Source: Mesobacterium pallidum
GTDB taxonomy: Bacteria; Pseudomonadota; Alphaproteobacteria; Rhodobacterales; Rhodobacteraceae
Direction: 5' to 3'
DNA length: 64,000 bases
Assembly: GCF_019966535.1 (NCBI RefSeq)
Contig: NZ_JAIMID010000021.1
Span: 1 to 64,000 of the forward strand
The first letter of the stretch is position 1. Every line of letters begins with the position of its first letter. The translations under genes and the position numbers were made by a program. Shown here piece by piece: positions 1 to 8,199 of the stretch. Below the pieces are notes generated by a model, which was not told the DNA's origin, searched no databases, and worked only from the letters and a program-made list of their open reading frames with translations.

Positions 1-1
1 C

Positions 2-49
2 AGCAGGATCGACGAGCTCCTGCCCTGGAACTTCAACCCGGCAAGCTGA
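2..49 (+). pseudogene. IS66-family transposase, C-terminal end only
   Basis: The window opens inside a reading frame that ends SRIDELLPWNFNPAS-stop. The DELLPWNF motif is typical of the extreme C-terminus of IS66-family TnpC transposases. Only this end is visible, so it cannot be told whether the element is intact to the left. It marks the left border of the plasmid segment shown here. Confidence 0.7.
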
Positions 50-60
50 TCCCGCGTGGG

Positions 61-77
61 GCGCAGACAGCGCTTAC
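61..77. repeat. Terminal inverted repeat of the IS66-type element
   Basis: The stretch ends GACAGCGCTTAC. Read on the other strand it begins GTAAGCGCTGTCTG, the usual form of an IS66-family terminal repeat, and it lies about 12 bases after the transposase stop. I take base 77 as the likely outer end of the element. Confidence 0.55.
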
Positions 78-230
78 GTCTCAAGTGCGCAATGAGGTCT
101 TCTTGTTGTGAGTCGGAGTCCCGTATGAGGTCGACTTAATTGCAAGAAACTTCGATCAAGTAACAATTTTCCGTTCTTAAAAAAGAGATTCTCTCGAGAT
201 TTGAATGGTTTCGGCACTTCAACATTAATA

Positions 231-298
231 ATTCGCCCACCACCTCCTCCCTGTGGGCGAATTTCGGGCGGTACCGATGTTGTCGGTGCCGCCCTTTT
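231..298 (+). ncRNA. Hairpin locus with CCUCCUCCC loop and terminator (cuckoo-like sRNA candidate)
   Basis: A 10-bp perfect stem (231-240 with 253-262) exposes the loop CACCTCCTCCCT. It is followed at once by a 12-bp stem (266-277 with 283-294, one G-U pair) and a T run, a clear Rho-independent terminator. An exposed anti-Shine-Dalgarno CCTCCTCCC loop followed by a terminator is the signature of the alphaproteobacterial cuckoo/CcsR small RNAs. Those normally have two such loops; here only one is seen. A weak promoter (TTGAAT 201-206, TTAATA 225-230) precedes it. It could also be only a terminator pair for something upstream. Confidence 0.5.
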
Positions 299-474
299 CC
301 GAAAGAGCGATTGAACAGTAAAGAATGTGTACGAGACAGCTCAACCCGTGACTTGGATATCTGCAGGCATCCCATTCCGGCGATCTCGCGCCGCTCTAAG
401 ATTTCTACTCTACACCTCTGAATGTAACGTATTTCGCGTGGTGATATTTCGTGCAACGTGTCCGTTTCACGGGC

Positions 475-684
475 ATGAACTTGCGGGACCGTGTTGCACT
501 GAACATTCAAGACTTGAGACGCGCCCGCGGCCTCAGCCAGGAGGAGCTTGCTCATCGGGCCAATGTGAGTCGCGGCCATATGGGCAAGGTCGAGAACGCC
601 AAGTTCGCGGCCTCCCTCGACCTTCTCGAACGCATCGCCCGGGCGCTCAATGTCGACCCCGAAGTACTCTTCGCGAAGCGCTAG
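475..684 (+). CDS. XRE-family HTH regulator (small)
   Basis: A 69-residue protein consisting of one helix-turn-helix domain of the Cro/CI (XRE) type: RARGLSQEELAHRANVSRG is the helix-turn-helix, followed by the usual VENAKF and LERIARALNVDPEVLF end. There is no effector domain, so it should act as a simple DNA-binding repressor or accessory regulator. I chose the ATG at 475 because the domain begins directly after it; a GTG at 451 would add eight residues. It stands alone between the IS66 end and the small gene at 762. Its target is not evident; the T4SS operon starting about 1 kb downstream is one possibility. Confidence 0.8.
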   Translation: MNLRDRVALNIQDLRRARGLSQEELAHRANVSRGHMGKVENAKFAASLDLLERIARALNVDPEVLFAKR

Positions 685-761
685 TCCGTTTCCTTAGGCT
701 TTGATCCAGTCCCCCAACGCGAGGGACATAACTGCAAGAACGGTACGAGTGGCGCGGGTAC

Positions 762-962
762 ATGGCGAAGAGAAAGACAGGCTGGCCTTTCCAGGAAGGG
801 TTTCTGAACGACGGGGAGCAGGAGATCCACCTGTTCACCGATTACCGTTGGAATGATGGCTCGGTGAGCCGCCACTGGCATGTCGATCCGGAACGCTTTG
901 ATGCTTGTCTGGCCGAGCTACGCCCAATTTCCCTGAAGCCCAGTGATAGCTCAGATCAGTAA
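762..962 (+). CDS. Small hypothetical protein
   Basis: A 66-residue hydrophilic protein beginning MAKRKTGWPFQEG, with several Trp, His and Asp residues and no signal peptide or membrane segment. I do not recognise a family. It follows the XRE gene on the same strand after 77 bases and its last bases overlap the 3' end of the convergent gene at 956. Support is the GC-rich codon choice and the lack of any better frame, so this is only a fair call. Confidence 0.45.
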   Translation: MAKRKTGWPFQEGFLNDGEQEIHLFTDYRWNDGSVSRHWHVDPERFDACLAELRPISLKPSDSSDQ

Positions 963-1534
963 GAAAACCACTCCGAGTGGCCCATGTTGCTCTCGTAGTC
1001 GCCGTACTCGACCATGATGCTGCGGGAATAGAAGTGCCAAAGACCGCCACCGCTTGGGTAGGCGATCTCCTGACCGCTTTCCGAGATGAATGTCGCGGGC
1101 CAGGGCGTGTGGGAACCGTAGACCCGCTGGATGTAGCGGCAGGTCCGGTTTTCGCGATCGCAGGAACGGATCGACCAGTCCCACTGACGCGGCTCGTCGC
1201 GCGGCTCGTAGGAGCGTCCGGTGAACCAGATCACATGGGTCCGGTTCAGCCATTCGTATTCCGGCAGATTGGTATCTAGCTCACCCTCGCCGCCGGGCCC
1301 GCCCAACTCGACCGGCACATGGGCAAAGGTGCAGACCCCGAAGGGCGGAAGGCTCGGCCAGGGCGTGATACGGCGGATCATGGTGCGATAGGCGCGAGCA
1401 CAAACGGCGCTCGGGGGGAAACCACCCGCCATACAAAGCATGATGGCGCAATCGATGTCATAGGCCTGCGCCTTCTCAGGGGCTCCGAACACCGCCATCG
1501 CCCCCATCACAGCTGCCATCGCCTGTCGCTTCAT
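956..1534 (-). CDS. Predicted periplasmic protein next to the T4SS operon
   Basis: About 192 residues with an N-terminal signal sequence (MKRQAMAAVMGAMAVFGAP, likely cleavage near AQA-YD). The mature part is rich in Trp, Tyr and Cys, including pairs of Cys that could form disulphides in the periplasm. The start at 1534 has a GGGAGAG ribosome site eight bases upstream; a start five codons earlier is less convincing. It is divergent from the T4SS operon, leaving a short shared intergenic region (1535-1666). I recognise no named family. By position and export signal it may be a mating-apparatus accessory protein, but that is inference. Confidence 0.6.
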   Translation of the reverse strand: MKRQAMAAVMGAMAVFGAPEKAQAYDIDCAIMLCMAGGFPPSAVCARAYRTMIRRITPWPSLPPFGVCTFAHVPVELGGPGGEGELDTNLPEYEWLNRTHVIWFTGRSYEPRDEPRQWDWSIRSCDRENRTCRYIQRVYGSHTPWPATFISESGQEIAYPSGGGLWHFYSRSIMVEYGDYESNMGHSEWFSY

Positions 1535-1666
1535 GTCGCTCTCCCGCAAAAGTTGAGCAGACTATCGCTCAATATGTAATTTTATGCAATATGGCGTATT
1601 GACTCCATATGACTTTATGGCCTTAGTGTCGTGAAGTAGAAGGGCTCTCGTGGGGAGAGTCCGAAC

Positions 1667-1981
1667 ATGCCGATAGCGCGCAACCAGATCCTGATCACCA
1701 TCGATGGTGTCAAAGACTTGTCCGAGAAGGGCATCGCGTACCGCTGCCGGTATGAACTCGTGGGGTTCACGGACGATGGCAAGCCGCGCTACCAGTGCAT
1801 CTACCTGCGCGAGGGCGAGCCGGAAGCCATTCTGGTCTCGACCCGGATCACCCCGCACGGGCCAGAGCCGCGGTATTTCAACATATGGCCGGGGCTCTTC
1901 AAACATCATCTCGAGTTCGGTGACGGGCGCGATCTGCGCTTTGGTCCTGAGTACAGCATCACCCTCGAGGAGCGCGGCTGA
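1667..1981 (+). CDS. Hypothetical protein, first gene of the T4SS run
   Basis: A 104-residue soluble protein (MPIARNQILITIDGVKDL...) with no signal peptide, alternating short hydrophobic strands and charged turns, probably a small beta-rich fold. I do not recognise a family. It starts 132 bases from the divergent periplasmic gene and its 3' end runs into the start region of the transglycosylase, so it is very probably co-transcribed with the virB genes. A ribosome site is weak; the ATG at 1667 is the first in frame. Confidence 0.6.
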   Translation: MPIARNQILITIDGVKDLSEKGIAYRCRYELVGFTDDGKPRYQCIYLREGEPEAILVSTRITPHGPEPRYFNIWPGLFKHHLEFGDGRDLRFGPEYSITLEERG

Positions 1982-2618
1982 CGTCATCGCCTTCGGCCGC
2001 GACGGGACAGCCCGGACATCCGGCTGGACCTTTCATGGCGAGCGGCCTGTATGGGCGGGGTTGGATGATCGCTCTGAAGCCGAAGTCATTCTGGCCTCAT
2101 TGGACACCGCGCCGCTGTCCGGTCGCGACGACATCCTCTTCCTGATCCGGACGACTGCTGACCGCCACCAAGGGAACCGTGCCCTGCGCCAGGTTGGTCT
2201 GGGTGCCGACGACTGGCAGGTCCTGTTCCACGCCCTGGTCGAAGCTGAAAGCAGCTACAATCCGACTGCCGTGAGCCCCAAGGGTGCCTATGGTCTTGGC
2301 CAGCTGATGCCGGACACGGCACGTGCCCTCGGAGTCGATCCGCGCGATCCCTCGCAGAACCTCGACGGCGCGGCGCGCTATCTGCTCGCGCAGCTCGCCA
2401 CGTTCAAAGACATCGACCTGGCGCTGGCAGCTTACAATTCCGGACCGCACCGGGTGGTCGAATATTCCGGTGTCCCGCCTTTCACCGAGACCCGCGACTA
2501 CATCGCGCGCATCCACCGGATCCGGTCCCGACTCGCGGGTACACCTGTTTCCGCGCCGAACATCCGCGTCGCTGCCCGGGTGCCTGCGCGCGCTCCGGTC
2601 CTCATCGATCTTCAGTAA
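1941..2618 (+). CDS. virB1: Lytic transglycosylase (VirB1-like)
   Basis: Soluble lytic transglycosylase domain expected to open the peptidoglycan for assembly of the secretion channel. The catalytic Glu lies in EAESSYNPTAVSPKGAYGLG, followed by the conserved GLGQLMPDTA and LALAAYNSGP motifs. The frame is open from 1704, but that would overlap the previous gene by nearly 280 bases. I placed the start at the TTG at 1941; TTGs at 2061 and 2100 are alternatives. No clear signal peptide is visible with any of these starts, which is odd for a periplasmic enzyme. It is the first of two transglycosylase domains in this operon. Confidence 0.8.
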   Translation: MVLSTASPSRSAADVIAFGRDGTARTSGWTFHGERPVWAGLDDRSEAEVILASLDTAPLSGRDDILFLIRTTADRHQGNRALRQVGLGADDWQVLFHALVEAESSYNPTAVSPKGAYGLGQLMPDTARALGVDPRDPSQNLDGAARYLLAQLATFKDIDLALAAYNSGPHRVVEYSGVPPFTETRDYIARIHRIRSRLAGTPVSAPNIRVAARVPARAPVLIDLQ

Positions 2619-2634
2619 AATAAGGGAACTTCGC

Positions 2635-2916
2635 ATGCTCAGACATCGCCTCAGCCGCCTCTTGCCTGCCGCCACAACCCTGGCGGCTTTCGCAACGCCC
2701 GCTCTCGCGCAGGACTTGTCGCCTATCCAGACCATGCTGGAAACCGTCGAGGCCGCGCTGACGGGTCCGATCGGGATCGCGGTCGCCACGCTCGCGGTCA
2801 TCGGCACCGGCTTCATGTGCATGATGGGGCGGCTGAACTGGGGCTGGTTCGCCTCGGTCATCATCGGGATCGTGCTGATCTTCTCGGCCGGCACCATCGT
2901 CGACGGCTTCTCCTGA
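2635..2916 (+). CDS. virB2: VirB2-like pilin
   Basis: A 93-residue small membrane protein: signal sequence to about residue 25 (ATPALAQDL), then two hydrophobic segments (IGIAVATLAVIGTGF and FASVIIGIVLIFSAGTIV) separated by a short basic loop, the classical VirB2/TrbC pilin plan. It is expected to be the pilus subunit stored in the inner membrane. It follows the transglycosylase by 16 bases with a GGGAACT ribosome site and precedes virB3, the normal order. The start at 2635 is the one giving a proper signal peptide. Confidence 0.88.
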   Translation: MLRHRLSRLLPAATTLAAFATPALAQDLSPIQTMLETVEAALTGPIGIAVATLAVIGTGFMCMMGRLNWGWFASVIIGIVLIFSAGTIVDGFS

Positions 2917-3039
2917 GGTTGGCCGATGACTTTTCCGCACACTCGCATCCTCCGGTCGTCTCGAACGCGTTTGCACTGCAAACGCTGCCTCGAGACGTCC
3001 TACGGATTCTTCATTTCAGCTAAGCGGGAAAGCATCTAG

Positions 3040-3318
3040 TTGGCAGAACGATCCCCCCTCTTTCTGGGCCTCGCCCGACCGCCCAAGTATCTGGGTCTCC
3101 CTGTCGGATACCTGGTGGTGCTGGCGACCGGGGTCGTTCTGCCGTTCATCTGGACCAAGTCGATGGTGTTTTTCCTGATCGGCCTTGTCGCCTATCCGAT
3201 CCTCTGGTTCGTCGCCGACCGTGAGCCGCATTTCTTCGAAGTGCTGCGCGTCTCCTTTGGATCAGTGCGCCCGACGAAGAACCGGGCCCTGCACGGAGGC
3301 GACAGCTTTGGCGCTTGA
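3040..3318 (+). CDS. virB3: VirB3 inner-membrane protein
   Basis: A 92-residue protein with two adjacent membrane segments (YLVVLATGVVLPFIW and MVFFLIGLVAYPILWFVA) after the motif LFLGLARPPKYLGLPVGY, typical of VirB3/TrbD. VirB3 works with VirB4 in the inner-membrane part of the channel. Translation starts at a TTG at 3040. Its 3' end overlaps the TTG start of virB4 by 11 bases, showing translational coupling. The 123 bases before it hold no gene I can support. Confidence 0.88.
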   Translation: MAERSPLFLGLARPPKYLGLPVGYLVVLATGVVLPFIWTKSMVFFLIGLVAYPILWFVADREPHFFEVLRVSFGSVRPTKNRALHGGDSFGA

Positions 3319-5686
3319 TGCGGGCACACTTTCCACTCACGGAACTGTTCTCCTTAAAGCGGGCGGCGCGGAGTTCGCGCGGGAGAGCTATCTCGCGGAG
3401 CACTTGCCGTATTTCGCGCTCGCGGATGACGATGTGATGGTGCTGCGCGAGGGCGACCTCTTGGCGACCCTGCGCCTTGATGGTCTGAACCCGATGACTA
3501 GCGAAGACGCCCGGCTTGATGCGCTGAAGCGCGCGGTCGCCGCCATCGTCGCCCAGACCGGCAACGCCTTCGGTTTCTACATCCACCGGATCTCCGTGCC
3601 GCAGGATCTCGGGATGCGCCCCATCGAGGGAGACAGTTTCGCAGCCGCGATCGACGCGCGCTGGCGGGCCCATGTCAAAGACCTCCGCCCCGCCAAGCGC
3701 CAGCTCTATCTCAGCGTCATCCGGCGCCCGGACATCTCCGCGCGCATCCCGCTTCTGCGCGCTCTGGCCCGCAAGGCCTGGGTCAAGGATCGCGCGACAC
3801 GCCTGCAGGAGCTGACCGAGGTCATGGGCTTCTTCGAGGTGGCGCTTGCCTCGGCCAATCCAGTCAGGCTCACGAAGTCGGACGGTGAATGGCTGGGCTA
3901 TCTCAATACGCTGAACGCAGGCAGCTTCTCCCCCATCGCCTTCGGGCAGAGCGCCCTGCCCCTCTCGCATACCCTGAGCAACTGTCGCGCGACCTTTGAT
4001 GGCGATGTCGTCACCCTGACCGACGTCGTGACCGGTCAGGTCAAATACGGCGCGCTCTTCTCAATGAAGTCCTATCCGGCGCTGACCGACGTCACGCTGC
4101 TCGACGCGCTCGACCTGCCGCTCGACATCGTGCTGACGAACTCCTTCAGCCCGATCCCGAACAACATCATGGCCGAACGCATCCAGCGCATCATCCGCCA
4201 GATGCACGCCTCCGACGATGCGGCCGTCTCCTTGCGCGAACAGCTCGGGCAAGCAGCCGACGACCAGGAAGCGGGCCGCATCGCCTTTGGCGACCATCAC
4301 CTCTCCATCGCGGTCTACGCCCCGGACCGCGATACGCTCGAACGCGCCGCCGCCCAGATCAAACGCGTTGGCCAGGAGATCATGTCGGTGATCGTGCGCG
4401 AGAACATGGCGCTGAAAGCCACGTATTTTGCGCAGTCGCCCGGCAATTTCGGCTACCGGGCGCGGAAGACGCCGATTTCCTCGATCAACTTCGCGGATTT
4501 CGCGGCCCTGCACGGCAGCGTCGAGGGGCGTGGGCCGGACCAGTCACCCTGGGGCCAGACCATCTCGGTCCTGCCGACGGTTGGCACCTCGGGCTATCGG
4601 TTCAATTTCCACGAGGCGGGCAGCCCTGGCAAGGAACCGACCGTTGGCCATACCCTTGTGCTGGGGCGCACTGGCACCGGCAAGACACTGACCACTGCTT
4701 TCCTCGCAGCACAAGCGCAGCGGGTCGGCGCGCGGCTCTTTTTCTTCGATAAGGATCGCGGGCTTGAGATGGCCGTCCGCGCCCTTGGTGGACGCTACAA
4801 CGAAATCCGTGCCGGGGTGCCCACGGGGCTCAACCCACTCGCTACGGAGACCGACGAGCGCGGCCGAGCCTGGCTCTCGGACTGGCTCGCGACCCTTCTC
4901 ACACGCAATGGAACCCTCTCGGGCGAGCAATCTCGCCATATCCAGAGCGCCGTCGGCCAGAACGCCGATGCGGGCGCGACCTTGCAGCGCTTTGTCAGTT
5001 TCGAGACCCTGTTCAAGTCGCTCGATGACGACGGCGAGTTGCAATCCCGCGTCGCCGAATGGGCGCCAGGTGGGCGCTATGGCTGGGTCTTTGACGAGCC
5101 CGAGCGCGGCGCAGGCCTCAAGCTCACGGGCGACATCGTTGGGTTTGATATGACCGAGATCCTCGACATGACCACCGAGCGCATGGCGGTGCTCTCCTAC
5201 ATCTTCCGCCAGATCGAACGCGTGGTCGAGGATCGCCGCCCCACCATCATCGTGCTCGACGAGGCCTGGAAGCTCTTGGACGATACCTATTTCGGGGCGC
5301 GGCTGGAAAACTGGCTGGTTACGCTTCGCAAGATGAACTGCGTCGTGATCATGATGACGCAATATCCGAGCCAACTGCGCGACAGCCGCGTCGGCAAAAC
5401 CATCGTCGAGACGGTGCCGACGCAGATCCTCTTCCCGAACGATCGTGCTGCTGTCTCCGATTACGATTTCCTGCGCGTGAACGCCAAGGAGGCCGCGCTC
5501 CTCGTCCAGCCCACCATTGGCCAGCGCATCGCCCTTGTCCGCTCGGCGGGCGACAGCGTCTTCGTCGACGCCGACCTCTCCGCCTTGGGCAACCTCCTTC
5601 CCATCCTTGGCGGCGGCGCCACAGGCGAGGCGCGTGTGCCCGCCGATTGGCGCGCCAATCCCGATTTCTGGAGACATGTGATATGA
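3308..5686 (+). CDS. virB4: VirB4 secretion ATPase
   Basis: About 792 residues, the normal size of VirB4. N-terminal CagE/TrbE/VirB domain, then an AAA-type ATPase domain: Walker A LVLGRTGTGKT (around residue 450), Walker B TIIVLDEAWKLLDD (around 645) and the following MMTQYPSQ segment. It powers pilus assembly and substrate transfer at the inner membrane. The frame is open further upstream, but the TTG at 3308, overlapping the virB3 stop, gives the expected N-terminus. The gene ends in an ATGA overlap with the next gene. Confidence 0.95.
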   Translation: MALDAGTLSTHGTVLLKAGGAEFARESYLAEHLPYFALADDDVMVLREGDLLATLRLDGLNPMTSEDARLDALKRAVAAIVAQTGNAFGFYIHRISVPQDLGMRPIEGDSFAAAIDARWRAHVKDLRPAKRQLYLSVIRRPDISARIPLLRALARKAWVKDRATRLQELTEVMGFFEVALASANPVRLTKSDGEWLGYLNTLNAGSFSPIAFGQSALPLSHTLSNCRATFDGDVVTLTDVVTGQVKYGALFSMKSYPALTDVTLLDALDLPLDIVLTNSFSPIPNNIMAERIQRIIRQMHASDDAAVSLREQLGQAADDQEAGRIAFGDHHLSIAVYAPDRDTLERAAAQIKRVGQEIMSVIVRENMALKATYFAQSPGNFGYRARKTPISSINFADFAALHGSVEGRGPDQSPWGQTISVLPTVGTSGYRFNFHEAGSPGKEPTVGHTLVLGRTGTGKTLTTAFLAAQAQRVGARLFFFDKDRGLEMAVRALGGRYNEIRAGVPTGLNPLATETDERGRAWLSDWLATLLTRNGTLSGEQSRHIQSAVGQNADAGATLQRFVSFETLFKSLDDDGELQSRVAEWAPGGRYGWVFDEPERGAGLKLTGDIVGFDMTEILDMTTERMAVLSYIFRQIERVVEDRRPTIIVLDEAWKLLDDTYFGARLENWLVTLRKMNCVVIMMTQYPSQLRDSRVGKTIVETVPTQILFPNDRAAVSDYDFLRVNAKEAALLVQPTIGQRIALVRSAGDSVFVDADLSALGNLLPILGGGATGEARVPADWRANPDFWRHVI

Positions 5687-5892
5687 GTTTGAAACCTCTC
5701 CTCGTGCTTTGCGCCGCCGCAAGCCTGCTGTCGGCTTGCGAGAAATACACCGAGAAAACCTCGCCCTGCTTCGGACGCAATGGCGAGCCGCAGGTGACGC
5801 GGTCCGCGCTTTCCTTCTCGACCATGGGCGCACCGGCTCAGGAGACGGCCAAACCCGACTGCACCTTCGAGCCCCTGCCCCGTCCGGAATGA
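5683..5892 (+). CDS. Small lipoprotein in VirB7 position
   Basis: A 69-residue protein with a lipoprotein signal: MSLKPLLVLCAAASLLSAC, lipobox LSAC with Cys-19. The mature part has two more Cys and no repeats. It overlaps virB4 by ATGA and the next gene likewise. A small outer-membrane lipoprotein in a virB operon would by role be VirB7, although VirB7 normally sits before virB8 and the sequence does not let me prove homology. No other VirB7 candidate is visible in the operon. Confidence 0.75.
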   Translation: MSLKPLLVLCAAASLLSACEKYTEKTSPCFGRNGEPQVTRSALSFSTMGAPAQETAKPDCTFEPLPRPE

Positions 5893-7001
5893 GCCGCGCC
5901 GCGATCATATCCGCCGGGCTTTGCCTTGGCCTCGGCGCCCTGCCCGCACATGCCCAGGGAGTGCCGACACAGGACAATTCCGCGATCGGTCGCGCCATCG
6001 CGCGGGTGACGGCGCTGGTCGAAGATCTGGGCGTCCAGCAGGACAAGGATCGGACCGAGTCCACGCTCGCCGATGTCCAGGCCGACCAGTTGCGCGTTCT
6101 CGAAGAGATGACGGCAGCGATCACCGGTCCCGGTTTCGATATCCGCGCGCTCGAGGGCAATGCGGATTTCGGGGTGGCGGCGGTCTATCCGAACACCGAT
6201 CCGAGCCCGATGAACAGCCGCCTCTTCGGCGAAGGCCGTGAGACCGTCGAGATGATGATCGTCGAGGTCGCGGGCGAATTCGCAGGCGCCCCCGGTGTGG
6301 CCCGTGCCGGGCTCTCGGCCACCCAGTGGCGCTGCCTCTTCCAGGCCCTGATCAAACAGGAAAGCCGCTTCAACGTCGCCGCCGAAAGCCCGGTCGGGGC
6401 CTATGGCTTGACCCAGCTCATGCCCGGCACCGCCTCCGATCTTGGAGTCGACCGCTATGACGTGAAAGACAACCTGCGCGGCGGCGCACGTTATATCACC
6501 ACCCAGCTCAATCGGTTCGGCAATATCCCGCACGCGCTTGCAGCCTATAACGCAGGCCCGGGCCGGGTCATCGAATATGGCGGCGTGCCACCCTTTGCCG
6601 AAACGCAAGGCTACGTGCGCAATATCTCGAAGTTCTACAACGAGTATCTCGCCGTGGTGGGCGGTGCCGATGTGCTTGGCACGCTCTCACCTTCAGACTT
6701 TGCGCTCGCCGAATATGCCAGCATCTCCGAGGCCGGCGTCTATTACGCCGCCGACAGCTCCGCCACCACCGAACAGGTCATCAACCGGTTGCGCGCGATC
6801 ATCTTGCAGATCGATGCGCAGCCCAATGCCAAGGCGGCTTGGGAACTCAACACCTACGCCAAGGCCGAGATCGGCCGCATCCTCAACCTCCGCGTCCGGC
6901 TGATGGCCGCCAACCAGCAGCGCGAGGCGGCCTATGCGCAGCACCTCGTGGCCGACCGGCTGGCCGAGCGCGACTTCATGCAGATGGGAGTTCCCGAATG
7001 A
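5889..7001 (+). CDS. VirB5-like protein with inserted lytic transglycosylase domain
   Basis: A 370-residue exported protein. Residues 1-25 are a signal peptide ending AHAQGVPT. Residues 24-60 and about 290-360 resemble the two ends of the next gene product: both have AQGVPT near the N-terminus followed by a (V/M)EDL-VQ motif, and a late block of the type KAA-LNT-AE-G-IL-RL-AA. Between them sits a complete transglycosylase domain: catalytic Glu in KQESRFNVAAESPVGAYGLT, then TQLMPGTA and HALAAYNAGP. It thus looks like a VirB5 paralogue split by a muramidase. It starts inside the stop of the lipoprotein gene and overlaps the next gene by ATGA. Confidence 0.85.
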   Translation: MSRAAIISAGLCLGLGALPAHAQGVPTQDNSAIGRAIARVTALVEDLGVQQDKDRTESTLADVQADQLRVLEEMTAAITGPGFDIRALEGNADFGVAAVYPNTDPSPMNSRLFGEGRETVEMMIVEVAGEFAGAPGVARAGLSATQWRCLFQALIKQESRFNVAAESPVGAYGLTQLMPGTASDLGVDRYDVKDNLRGGARYITTQLNRFGNIPHALAAYNAGPGRVIEYGGVPPFAETQGYVRNISKFYNEYLAVVGGADVLGTLSPSDFALAEYASISEAGVYYAADSSATTEQVINRLRAIILQIDAQPNAKAAWELNTYAKAEIGRILNLRVRLMAANQQREAAYAQHLVADRLAERDFMQMGVPE

Positions 7002-7765
7002 GACACCTTCTCCTGACCGCCGCGGCGGTCACAACACTCGGGCTCGCTTCGCCCGCTGCTGCCCAAGGCGTCCCAACCTTTGACGGCTCGGCATTGCAGC
7101 AGTTCGTGGCCCAGCTCGAGCACATGGCCGAGGACCTGAATGTCCAGATGCAGCAGCTCGCGACCATGCGGCTGGAACTGGAAACCCAGCTGTCGCAGCT
7201 GACGAACCTCGAGGCGCAACTGACCTCGCTCATTGAAAGCAGTGGGCTCGGAGAACTCTTCGCCACGGTCGAAGAATTCCGCGCGCTGCGTGGCAAACTG
7301 GTGGCCCCGCTCAATACCGCGCAATCGCTGGCGAGCGGCGATTTCCTGAGCGGCTTCAATCCCGGCGCGGAACTGTCGGCCTCGGTCGAACGGGTGCTGT
7401 CGGGCAGTGGCTTCACCTCGGAGCGCCTGAGCACGCTCTCAGGCTCCGACCAGCCCGCCGACAACCGCATCGCCACCTCAGCCGGGGCCAGTGCCATGCT
7501 GTCGGTCGCAGCGCAAGAAAGCCATGAAGAGGCAGGCCACAGCCTCGAACGGCTCGAGACAATGGTCGGGCTCATCGACGATCAGGACGGGCTGAAAGCC
7601 GCCGTCGATCTGAACACTCGTGTCACCGCCGAGCTCGGCATCATTCTAACCCAGATCTGGCGGCTGGAAGCAGCGCAAGGCGTGAGCGCCGGCCAGCTCG
7701 GCGTCGTCGATGCCGCAACCCTCGCGGATGAGCGCAAGTTCCGCTCGATGGCGGTGGATCCATGA
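6998..7765 (+). CDS. virB5: VirB5/TrbJ-like periplasmic protein
   Basis: A 255-residue exported protein: signal peptide MRHLLLTAAAVTTLGLASPAAA, then a long Gln- and Leu-rich helical region (residues 30-85, probable coiled coil), Ser/Gly-rich middle and a helical C-terminus. This matches the VirB5/TrbJ minor pilin, which sits at the pilus tip. It shares its ends with the preceding chimera, so the pair arose by duplication. It overlaps the following gene by ATGA. Confidence 0.75.
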   Translation: MRHLLLTAAAVTTLGLASPAAAQGVPTFDGSALQQFVAQLEHMAEDLNVQMQQLATMRLELETQLSQLTNLEAQLTSLIESSGLGELFATVEEFRALRGKLVAPLNTAQSLASGDFLSGFNPGAELSASVERVLSGSGFTSERLSTLSGSDQPADNRIATSAGASAMLSVAAQESHEEAGHSLERLETMVGLIDDQDGLKAAVDLNTRVTAELGIILTQIWRLEAAQGVSAGQLGVVDAATLADERKFRSMAVDP

Positions 7766-8199
7766 GAATGTCCATGACCCGCAGGTTGGCGCCAATCCGG
7801 TCTCTTGGTCTCGCAGCACTTGTCGTGAGTGCCACACCCAGTGTTGCGTTGGCCCAAACCCCGACCACGCAGCCATCCGGTGACACACCCTTCAGCTCGA
7901 TGGCCATCGCGCGGGAAGCAGAGGACAATTGCCGCATTCCAAAACCGCCCGCCGATCTGGCCGAGACCGCCTATCTGCGCAACGGCTACCGCGCGATCCT
8001 GCGCATCCTTGTTGCTGAAGAAGCCCTCGCCTCGGAAACCTGCACCTGCCTGCTGGATCAGTTCACCTGGGATCAGGCGCTTGACGCCCTGCCCCGGTTC
8101 CAGACCTCGGACAATCCGCGCCTGCCTTTCAAGGTACTCGATCTCTACGCTCAGGCCGATGCGCTCGAGGCGCAAGTCGTGGAGGCCTGTGCCGAGTAG
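7762..8199 (+). CDS. Exported T4SS operon protein of unknown function
   Basis: 145 residues with a signal peptide (cleavage near VALAQTP), then a mature domain holding three Cys (DNCRIP and the pair TCTC) plus one close to the C-terminus (EACAE). The Cys pattern suggests disulphides in the periplasm. I do not recognise the family. It overlaps virB5 by ATGA and abuts virB6 (stop directly followed by ATG), so it is surely translated with the channel genes. Confidence 0.7.
   Translation: MRMSMTRRLAPIRSLGLAALVVSATPSVALAQTPTTQPSGDTPFSSMAIAREAEDNCRIPKPPADLAETAYLRNGYRAILRILVAEEALASETCTCLLDQFTWDQALDALPRFQTSDNPRLPFKVLDLYAQADALEAQVVEACAE

Noticed and set aside
4544..6160. 538-codon minus-strand frame over virB4 and the lipoprotein gene
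   Set aside because: Opposite strand of well supported T4SS genes, no ribosome site and no motif.
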